39,736 bases of DNA from Oscillospiraceae bacterium (lineage in GTDB: Bacteria; Bacillota; Clostridia; Oscillospirales; Oscillospiraceae). Made by a program: the position numbers and the translations under genes. The notes beneath the pieces were generated by a model that was not told where the DNA came from, did no database searches, and worked only from the letters and a program-made list of their open reading frames with translations. This document shows, one piece after another, positions 21,262 to 27,306 of the stretch; positions within the stretch are counted from its first letter, which is position 1, and each line of letters begins with the position of its first letter. The stretch is taken from assembly GCA_017410075.1 (NCBI GenBank), contig JAFQRK010000007.1:1-39736 (forward strand), in the 5' to 3' direction.

Positions 21262-22209
21262 CTATTCTCCAAACTCCTCTATATCCAGATCCCGGTAGGG
21301 GTACGCCCGCTGCCAGCCGTCAGCGGTTTTACTGATGCTGCTGCGGTGGCTGCTGAGCAACCGCACAATATCGTAGACATTGATCCAGATCTCGCTGTTG
21401 CACTCCTTCTGGCTCTCGTCAAACACCAGCTCCAAGCCAAAATGCAAATGCACCGTTTCAATATTGTTGACATTTTCTTTATCAGAATATCCGGTGCGGC
21501 CCATAAAGCCGATCAGATCTCCCGCCTGGACAATATCCCCCTCCTGCAGTCCATCCGCAAAAGGATGGTCTTTTTGCAGATGGGCATAGTAGTAATACCG
21601 CTTGGAATCAAAGGAACGGATGCCGATCCGCCAGCCGCCGTAGCGATTCCAGCCCATGGCCTCGATGACACCGCCCTCCACCGCCACAATGGGCGTACCC
21701 AGGCCGCCCATCAGGTCGTTGCCCAGGTGCTTTCGCTTGAAGCCAAAGGACCGGCTGACGCCGAAATCGTCGCAATGGCTGTAGCCATAGCCTGCCGCCA
21801 CCGGGGAAAAGGCTTTTAAGCCGTATTGGCTCTTCCATTGGCCGTTGATTTGAATTGCATAGCTTCCCACCAGGCCACCCAGAGCTGCCGTATAGGCTTC
21901 GTGATAATACCCGTAATATTTGCTGTTTGCGCCAAGAAGCTCCTGGGGCGATTTTTCCCCTTTTAAATCCGTGGTGGCTTTTTTTACCGAGGATAAAGGG
22001 CATTTCCCGCCGGTTCTGCAGGCGGCAAGGGCTAATATCTCGATCCAGTCCAGGTGTTTTTCCTGCTCGAATGTCAAAATATCCTGCTGCAGGGCATACT
22101 GCAGCGACTCATAGGGCACTTGAAAGTCCACCCATTTGATCGGCTCCGCCCGTACCGGAAAAATCAGACCGAAAATCAACAAAAAGCACAGACAAATACG
22201 CCGCTTCAT
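21262..22209 (-). CDS. Secreted M23 (LytM-type) peptidase
   Basis: This 315-residue protein has an N-terminal signal sequence (MKRRICLCFLLIFGLIFPVRA) and a C-terminal M23 zinc endopeptidase domain that should cut peptidoglycan cross-links. The zinc ligands are visible as HxxxD (H161, D165) and HLH (H254, H256), with a further histidine in YYYYAHLQKDH (H210). The middle region (LDWIEILALAACRTGGKCPL) is a family-specific lead domain. The second of two close ATGs is chosen because AGGTG is 7-8 nt upstream of it. Sporulation or wall-remodelling roles are possible; no partner gene is near. It follows the dus gene by 53 nt and is probably cotranscribed with it. Confidence 0.88.
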   Translation of the reverse strand: MKRRICLCFLLIFGLIFPVRAEPIKWVDFQVPYESLQYALQQDILTFEQEKHLDWIEILALAACRTGGKCPLSSVKKATTDLKGEKSPQELLGANSKYYGYYHEAYTAALGGLVGSYAIQINGQWKSQYGLKAFSPVAAGYGYSHCDDFGVSRSFGFKRKHLGNDLMGGLGTPIVAVEGGVIEAMGWNRYGGWRIGIRSFDSKRYYYYAHLQKDHPFADGLQEGDIVQAGDLIGFMGRTGYSDKENVNNIETVHLHFGLELVFDESQKECNSEIWINVYDIVRLLSSHRSSISKTADGWQRAYPYRDLDIEEFGE

Positions 22210-22262
22210 CCCATTCACCTCTCGGTTAGGATATGAAACGGCGTTTAAAATATTTGTGTCAA

Positions 22263-23228
22263 TTACTGGAGTTCCCGGACGATATCCTTGGCAATGCGGT
22301 AGATATCCTCCATCGTGTTCATCGACGAAATTTGATTTTTATAGTAACTGCTGTGGGCAACGCCACGAAGATACCACGCAAAATGCTTTCTTGCCTCCAG
22401 GCAAGCGATATGCTCACCGTGATCGCGCTCCGACAGCTGGAACTGCCGTACCGCCAGTTCGATTCGGTCTTTTAAAGGCGGACGCTCCGGAATGGGCTGA
22501 CCTGCCAGCGCAGCTTTGGTCTGCGCAAAGATCCAGGGATCACCAAAGGCCGCACGGCCGATCATCACGCCGTCCGCGCCGGTGCGCTTTAAGCATTTCA
22601 GCGCCGCTTCCGCATCGACGATATCGCCGTTGGCAATGACGGGGATGGTTAAATTTTGCTTGACCTTGGTGATCATATCCCAATCGGCAACACCGGTATA
22701 CAGCATCGCCCGGGTCCTGCCGTGGACGGCCACCATAGCCGCGCCGTTATCCTCCATCCGCTTGGTAAAATCCAGCACATTGATGCTGCCCTTATCCCAG
22801 CCCAGACGGCATTTCACCGTCACCGGCACCTGCACTGCATCCACGACCGCCTTCACGATCTGACCTGCCAGCTCCGGTGTGCGCATCAAGCCGCAGCCGT
22901 CGCCGGAATTGGCGATCTTGGGCATAGGGCAGCCCATATTGATATCCAAAAAGTCACAGCCGGAGATCTCCAGCGCCAGCACAGCTGCCTCCGCCATAAT
23001 GGCAGGATCGTTGCCGAAGATCTGGGCGCCGCAAAGAGAGCCTTCGTTCTTTTTCAGCAGCCCTGCGCTTTTCTTGTCCTTATATACCAGCGCCCGGGAG
23101 GATACCATCTCCGTAACGGTGATGTTTGCACCCAAATCGGCGCAAACCGTACGGAATGCCCAATCCGTCACGCCAGCCATAGGGCCAAGGGCAATGGGAT
23201 GATTCACTTCCAGATTACCGATGCGCAT
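22263..23228 (-). CDS. dusB: tRNA-dihydrouridine synthase (DusB type)
   Basis: This FMN-dependent enzyme reduces uridines in tRNA to dihydrouridine. The 321-residue TIM barrel shows NHPIALGPMAGVTDWAFR near residue 9, EMVSSRAL, the catalytic cysteine in NMGCPMPKIANSGDGCGLM (near residue 99), TVKCRLGWD near 139, VHGRTRAMLYTGVADW near 170 and IANGDIVDAEAAL / VMIGRAAFGDPWIF near 200-235. DusB is the usual Firmicutes type. The site upstream is a weak GAGAGAG. Assignment to Dus is firm; the B subtype is by resemblance. Confidence 0.93.
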   Translation of the reverse strand: MRIGNLEVNHPIALGPMAGVTDWAFRTVCADLGANITVTEMVSSRALVYKDKKSAGLLKKNEGSLCGAQIFGNDPAIMAEAAVLALEISGCDFLDINMGCPMPKIANSGDGCGLMRTPELAGQIVKAVVDAVQVPVTVKCRLGWDKGSINVLDFTKRMEDNGAAMVAVHGRTRAMLYTGVADWDMITKVKQNLTIPVIANGDIVDAEAALKCLKRTGADGVMIGRAAFGDPWIFAQTKAALAGQPIPERPPLKDRIELAVRQFQLSERDHGEHIACLEARKHFAWYLRGVAHSSYYKNQISSMNTMEDIYRIAKDIVRELQ

Positions 23229-23259
23229 AGGTACTCTCTCTTTCTTTCAAAGTACCGTC

Positions 23260-23288
23260 AGTATATCACAACCGGACCGATAGCGCAA
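23260..23288 (-). promoter_or_regulatory. Promoter of dusB-M23 unit
   Basis: On the minus strand TTGCGC, a 17-nt spacer ending TGA and TATACT lie about 32 nt upstream of dusB. Confidence 0.5.
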
Positions 23289-23289
23289 G

Positions 23290-23541
23290 TCAAATCAGCG
23301 CAGTCAGCATCCAGACCATCCCGGTCAGTACTGCTCCGACGCAGGCCCAGGCCGGTGCGAACAGCATCCGCTTCTTCTTTCCGTCCAGCCGGGGGTTGCG
23401 GATGATACTCTGCGCCTCTTTCATCAGCTGCTCCTCCGTAACGCCTATGGCATCGTCTTTCAGGATAAAGATCGCCTGCTCGAACAGCTTTTTATCCGGG
23501 CTCTGCACCAGGATCACCTGCCGGGAAATGCCTTTAACCAT
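23290..23541 (-). CDS. Small C-terminally anchored membrane protein (83 aa)
   Basis: No family is recognised. The first 58 residues are soluble and charged (QVILVQSPDKKLFEQAIFIL, then DDAIGVTEEQLMKEAQSIIRN), followed by a KKKR positive patch and one hydrophobic segment (residues 59-83) that ends the protein, the layout of a tail-anchored protein facing the cytoplasm. AAAGGAG sits 8 nt before the chosen ATG; an earlier in-frame ATG has no site. Similar short proteins occur, from memory, in Oscillospirales genomes without function. Confidence 0.8.
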   Translation of the reverse strand: MVKGISRQVILVQSPDKKLFEQAIFILKDDAIGVTEEQLMKEAQSIIRNPRLDGKKKRMLFAPAWACVGAVLTGMVWMLTALI

Positions 23542-23604
23542 ACCACCAACTCCTTTGGAGGTATTTTGCCCGAATGGTAAGATTTTCATACCGAAGAAAC
23601 TGCC

Positions 23605-23710
23605 TTGCCTCCCTCACTGAGGGAGGTGTCAGCCGGTCAGGCTGACGGAGGGAGTTTAACTCCACCAGTCGTGGCACGCCCCGACAGCCCCCTCAAAGAG
23701 GGGATCAAGG
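23605..23710. repeat. Palindromic intergenic repeat, family A, copy 2
   Basis: It has the same five-hairpin order as copy 1. The outer CCTCCCTC/GAGGGAGG, GGAGTTTAACTCC and CCCCTC/GAGGGG stems are nearly unchanged, while the second stem is GTCAGCC/GGCTGAC and the fourth differs in sequence. It lies between a terminator and the start region of the small membrane protein gene. Confidence 0.85.
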
Positions 23711-23729
23711 CGTTTCTCCATTATGCTAA

Positions 23730-23757
23730 AAGCCTCCCCTTACATTGGGGAGGCTTT
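23730..23757 (-). terminator. Terminator of TtcA-like gene
   Basis: AAAGCCTCCCC / GGGGAGGCTTTT forms the stem, directly after the stop codon on the minus strand. Confidence 0.85.
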
Positions 23758-23758
23758 C

Positions 23759-24493
23759 TCATTCTTCATCCTTGGGTCTGTTGTATCTGCCCTGCGGCTC
23801 CCATTCCGGTAACGGCAGGCGCTGCATCGCGCCGAAGATCCGCTCCTTCAGGTCAGGATAAGTCTTGCTCAAATCATAAACAAGCTGCTTGATCTCTTCC
23901 CGCTTGGTTTGCTTGTCCACCGGGCAGCGGTTTTCCACCACCGGCAGCTGCATCCGGGTGGCGAAGTTGTCCACCGTCTTTTCGTGGATATACAGCATGG
24001 GCCGGATCTGGGTCACGCCCATCCGATCCAGATCCGTCACCGGCTGGAAACAGCTGATGCGCCCTTCATAGATCAGCGACATCAGGAAGGTCTCCACCGC
24101 ATCGTCAAAATGATGCCCCAACGCGATCTTTCGGATGCCCCGATCCAGGATCGCCTGATTCAGCGCGCCCCGGCGCATCTTGGCGCACATAGAGCAGGGA
24201 TTTTTCTCCTTGCGATGGTCAAAAATGATGGGGCCGATCTGGGTCTGCACCACCGTATAGGGCACATCCAGCTTCTCGCAGAAGGCCTGCACCGGGCTGT
24301 AATCCATCCCAAGACCCATATCCACAGTAATGGCCTCCAGCGTAAAATCGCTGTACTGGCGAAGTCCCGCCAGGATCTGCAGCAACACCAGCGAATCCTT
24401 GCCGCCGGACACACCCACCGCCACCTTGTCGCCGGGATCTATCATATTGTAGTCCTCCACACAGCGGCGGACAAGACCCATCAGTTTCTGCAT
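23759..24493 (-). CDS. TtcA-like tRNA sulfurtransferase (PP-loop ATPase)
   Basis: This 244-residue protein belongs to the PP-loop ATPases of the TtcA/TilS/CTU1 superfamily. It shows the ATP-binding SGGKDSLVLLQIL near residue 29, a CxxC pair in NPCSMCAKMRRGAL near residue 100, and GHHFDDAVETFLMSLIYEG near 125, the TtcA pattern. In TtcA the CxxC holds an Fe-S cluster used to make 2-thiocytidine at tRNA position 32; here that role is by family. The ATG at 24493 has CGGAGGAAG 8 nt upstream; the frame continues 43 codons further without such a site. It is not TilS, which lacks this CxxC and is longer. Confidence 0.85.
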   Translation of the reverse strand: MQKLMGLVRRCVEDYNMIDPGDKVAVGVSGGKDSLVLLQILAGLRQYSDFTLEAITVDMGLGMDYSPVQAFCEKLDVPYTVVQTQIGPIIFDHRKEKNPCSMCAKMRRGALNQAILDRGIRKIALGHHFDDAVETFLMSLIYEGRISCFQPVTDLDRMGVTQIRPMLYIHEKTVDNFATRMQLPVVENRCPVDKQTKREEIKQLVYDLSKTYPDLKERIFGAMQRLPLPEWEPQGRYNRPKDEE

Positions 24494-24611
24494 CGTGGAC
24501 TTCCTCCGAAAATAATTGTAAAATGGCGCGTGAGATATCGAGCGTTTGAAAGAGTATACGAGAGATTTTGCGAGTTCTCTTATGATTTCATAAAAATTAT
24601 GCAAAAAGTGT

Positions 24612-24640
24612 TTGACAAGCAATTTTCTTTGTGCTATAAA
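24612..24640 (+). promoter_or_regulatory. rplM-rpsI promoter
   Basis: A perfect TTGACA, a 17-nt spacer ending in TGC (extended -10) and TATAAA precede a leader of about 70 nt. Confidence 0.8.
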
Positions 24641-24649
24641 TATCTAGCG

Positions 24650-24673
24650 GCTTGAAGCTATTGTACTTCAAGC
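24650..24673 (+). ncRNA. Stem-loop in rplM leader, candidate L13 autoregulatory element
   Basis: GCTTGAAG and CTTCAAGC form a perfect 8-bp stem with an 8-nt loop starting right after the expected transcription start, 44 nt before rplM. Ribosomal protein L13 leaders are known in Bacillales; this one is called only from position and pairing. Confidence 0.45.
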
Positions 24674-24716
24674 ATACGAGTTTGTCAAAATATTTTACCT
24701 ATTGGAGGAAAGCATA

Positions 24717-25145
24717 ATGTCTACCACGCTTCTGAAGAAGGAGACCCTGGAGCGCAAGTGGTATGTTATCGACGCTGCCGGTAAGCCCCTGGGCCGCACC
24801 GCTGTCACCGTTGCTAACCTGCTGCGCGGCAAGCATAAGGTCGACTTCACCCCCGCCGTTGACTGCGGCGACTATGTTATCGTCATCAACACTGACAAGG
24901 CCATCCTGACCGGCAAGAAGCTGGATCAGAAGTCCTACTACCGCGTATCCGGCTGGATCGGCGGTCTGAAGGAGACCAAGGCCCGCACCATGATGGACAC
25001 CCGCTCCGATTACGCTATGGAGCTGGCTGTCAAGGGTATGCTGCCCAAGAATTCCATTGGCCGCAACTCTATGACCCGTCTGCACCTGTACAAGGGTGCT
25101 GAGCATCCCCACGCTGCTCAGAAGCCCGAAGCTTGGACCCTGTAA
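24717..25145 (+). CDS. rplM: 50S ribosomal protein L13
   Basis: L13 is one of the first proteins to assemble on 23S rRNA. The 142-residue sequence starts MSTTLLKKETLERKWYVIDA and includes GKPLGRTAVTVANLLRGKHK, CGDYVIVINTDKA, KSYYRVSGWIGGLKE, AVKGMLPKNSIGRN and LHLYKGAEHPHAAQ, all standard. GGAGG lies 8 nt before the ATG. It forms a two-gene operon with rpsI. Confidence 0.98.
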   Translation: MSTTLLKKETLERKWYVIDAAGKPLGRTAVTVANLLRGKHKVDFTPAVDCGDYVIVINTDKAILTGKKLDQKSYYRVSGWIGGLKETKARTMMDTRSDYAMELAVKGMLPKNSIGRNSMTRLHLYKGAEHPHAAQKPEAWTL

Positions 25146-25161
25146 TTGGAGGTAACGGAAA

Positions 25162-25566
25162 ATGTACGAGAGCAAGAAGAAGTATTACTACGGCACCGGC
25201 CGTCGGAAGTCCTCCGTCGCCCGTGTTCGCGTTTATGAGAACGGCACCGGCTCCATCATCATCAACGGCCGTGAGATCGACGATTATTTTGGTCTGGACA
25301 CCCTGAAGCTGATCGTTAACCAGCCCCTGGTCACCTCTGATCTGGTTGGCAAGGTTGACATCGTTGTCACCGTCGCCGGCGGCGGCGTTTCCGGTCAGGC
25401 TGGTGCTATCCGCCACGGTCTGTCCCGCGCTCTGGTCACCCTGAACCCCGAGCTGCGCCCCACTCTGAAGGCTGCTGGTTTCATGACCCGCGACCCCAGA
25501 ATGAAGGAAAGAAAGAAGTACGGCTTGAAGGCCGCCCGTCGCGCACCTCAGTTCTCCAAGAGATAA
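25162..25566 (+). CDS. rpsI: 30S ribosomal protein S9
   Basis: S9 contacts the P-site tRNA through its C-terminal tail. The 134 residues show [47 protein letters not shown] and the basic end [32 protein letters not shown] ending in the universal SKR. GGAGGT precedes the ATG, 16 nt after the rplM stop. Confidence 0.98.
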   Translation: MYESKKKYYYGTGRRKSSVARVRVYENGTGSIIINGREIDDYFGLDTLKLIVNQPLVTSDLVGKVDIVVTVAGGGVSGQAGAIRHGLSRALVTLNPELRPTLKAAGFMTRDPRMKERKKYGLKAARRAPQFSKR

Positions 25567-25576
25567 TTACTCTTAC

Positions 25577-25612
25577 TGCAAAGCCCACGCCTTTTGGCGT
25601 GGGCTTTCTTTT
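25577..25612 (+). terminator. rplM-rpsI terminator
   Basis: AAAGCCCACGCC / GGCGTGGGCTTT with a TTTT loop forms a 12-bp stem followed by T residues. Confidence 0.92.
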
Positions 25613-25621
25613 GAAATCTCG

Positions 25622-25718
25622 TGTCATTGCGAAGCCCGTAGGGCCGTGGCAATCTTCCGGTATTCTGCTTGTACCAGGGGATTCCCACATCAGGGCTTCG
25701 CCCTTCCTCGGAATGACA
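25622..25718. repeat. Palindromic intergenic repeat, family B, copy 2
   Basis: The 97-bp element begins TGTCATTGCGAAG and ends CTCGGAATGACA, with an internal GGGCTTCGCCC hairpin near the right end as in copy 1. It lies between convergent rpsI and the cohesin gene. Confidence 0.85.
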
Positions 25719-25743
25719 AGCTGTTGGTTGCTGTTCATTAGTC

Positions 25744-25774
25744 AAAAAGCCCGTGGGTTTCCCACGGGCTTTTT
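25744..25774. terminator. Terminator after cohesin gene
   Basis: AAAAAGCCCGTGGG / CCCACGGGCTTTTT is a 14-bp stem with a TTT loop and runs on both sides. Confidence 0.92.
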
Positions 25775-25778
25775 GTCA

Positions 25779-27296
25779 TTAATATTCATTTCTGCGTCTT
25801 CCGGTCTTCTTGCCGATCAGAATGCCAACTACCAGGCACAGTGTACACAGCAGCACCGCGCCGGCGCCGGCAATGATCAGCATATCCGTGGTTACCAGCA
25901 AGCCCTCCTGCTGGGGCTCAGCAGGCTCCAGAGCAGGAATTTCCTCCGTTTTGACCACGCCGCAGACGGTGCACTTATACTCCTTCTCTCCGGGAGCACC
26001 AACCGCAGGCTCGGTTTTTACCGTTCCTTCGTCCCAGGTGTGCGGCGCTTCCTCCGCGATGTGACCGCAGGGGCATTCCTGCCAATGCTTATCCGCGTCG
26101 GACTTATCCGCATAATCGTGCTGGTGCAGCATCGGGGTCAGCTCAAAGCCGCAGATCATACAGATCTGTGCCTCAAATTCTGTAGCCTCCGGGCCAGGAA
26201 CATGGGGCTCCATCTCCAGCCGGTCGCCGCAGTAGCCGCACTCGTGCCAATGGCCGTCATTGTCCGCCGCCCACTGGGGCAGGTAGTTATGCTCCCCTAC
26301 CTCGCGGGTAAAGCAGCATTCATTACACTCTTTATCGCACTCGTTGTCAAAGGTATGCTCCGCGTAGTCCGGGATCTCATCGCACTCCAGGCAGGTGTGC
26401 CAATGTCCCGTATCGTCGGTGACCCACTCCTCGGAAGGAACATGGGTATGCACCAGCGCTTTCTGGATCACATAGCCGCAGACGGTGCAGACCTGGGGCG
26501 TATAATCCGTAGCCTCCGGGCCGGGGATGTGATCCGCCACATCCTTTTCATCGCCACATTCGGTACATTCGTGCCAATGGCTGGTTTTGTCGGTTTTCCA
26601 GGCTTCGCCGTACTGATGGGTGGTGGTGCGGGTCTGGCCGCAATTTGCACAGGTGGTATCGCAGCCGTTGGCATAGTTGTGGCCGGTAGCCTTGATGGTC
26701 TCAGTCTTGGTTTCGCCGCAGACTGTGCACTTGACGGTCTTGGAGCCGTCGGTGGTGCAGGTGGCATTCTTATTCACAGTGCCGGAGTTCCAGCTGTGGC
26801 TGACCGACCGCTTTTCACCGCAGATATTGCAGGTTGCATCGCAGCTATTATCATACTTGTGCTTGCAGGCCACGGTGATGCCGATAGACCGCTGCACAGT
26901 TTCGCCATCCAGTGTCAGGCTCACCTTTACGGTGGACTTGCCGCTGGCAGCGCTGTCCTTGACCTTCAGCGTCAGCTCCAGAATGTTGCCGGAAATGCCG
27001 GTTTCGCCGGTGTAGGCGAAGACGCCGTCCTTGCTGGCAGCGGAGAAATCAGTAATAAATGCGCCGTCAAGCAGCCATTTACCGCTGGTCAGCTCAAAAA
27101 CCTTACTGTCAAAGCTGACCTCCACACCGCCGGCCTTACAGTCCAGCGCAGAAACGCTGGCCTTGACCGTAACAGTATCACCAGCATTGACAGAGGTTTT
27201 CGACGCCGTCAGCTTGGCGCTGGGGGCAGCTGCCACCGGAATGGTCAGCGCAGCGATCATCACCGCCAGGCAGACCCATAAAAGAATCTTTTTCAT
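25779..27296 (-). CDS. Membrane-anchored surface protein with N-terminal cohesin-like domain and Cys/His repeats
   Basis: The 505-residue product is exported and held in the membrane by its C-terminus. Order: signal peptide (MKKILLWVCLAVMIAALTIPVAAA); a cohesin-like domain, residues about 25-140 (AKLTASKTSVNAGDTVTVKA, GVEVSFDSKVFELTSG, GISGNILELTLKVKDSAASG); a region of about 300 residues with repeated CxxCG and HWHEC units, of the kind common in surface proteins of gut Firmicutes; a helix (472-495) and a KKTGRRRNEY tail. The cohesin call rests on the VNAGDTVTV opening and the later GxIxxLxxxVK strand pattern. AGGTGATC precedes the ATG, 10 nt after the lysozyme gene, which ends in a dockerin; the two are one transcript. 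It could be the anchor for that enzyme. Confidence 0.8.
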   Translation of the reverse strand: MKKILLWVCLAVMIAALTIPVAAAPSAKLTASKTSVNAGDTVTVKASVSALDCKAGGVEVSFDSKVFELTSGKWLLDGAFITDFSAASKDGVFAYTGETGISGNILELTLKVKDSAASGKSTVKVSLTLDGETVQRSIGITVACKHKYDNSCDATCNICGEKRSVSHSWNSGTVNKNATCTTDGSKTVKCTVCGETKTETIKATGHNYANGCDTTCANCGQTRTTTHQYGEAWKTDKTSHWHECTECGDEKDVADHIPGPEATDYTPQVCTVCGYVIQKALVHTHVPSEEWVTDDTGHWHTCLECDEIPDYAEHTFDNECDKECNECCFTREVGEHNYLPQWAADNDGHWHECGYCGDRLEMEPHVPGPEATEFEAQICMICGFELTPMLHQHDYADKSDADKHWQECPCGHIAEEAPHTWDEGTVKTEPAVGAPGEKEYKCTVCGVVKTEEIPALEPAEPQQEGLLVTTDMLIIAGAGAVLLCTLCLVVGILIGKKTGRRRNEY

Positions 27297-27306
27297 TTTG
27301 ATCACC

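Noticed and set aside
2063..23710. CRISPR array made of the repeated elements
   Set aside because: Only two copies of each family, far apart and without regular spacers.
23759..24493. Calling the PP-loop enzyme TilS
   Set aside because: TilS makes lysidine and has a longer C-terminal part; the CSMC pair and GHHFDDAVET block fit TtcA.
25950..26880. Reading the CxxC repeats as DNA-binding zinc fingers
   Set aside because: The protein has a signal peptide and a membrane anchor, so the repeats are outside the cell.
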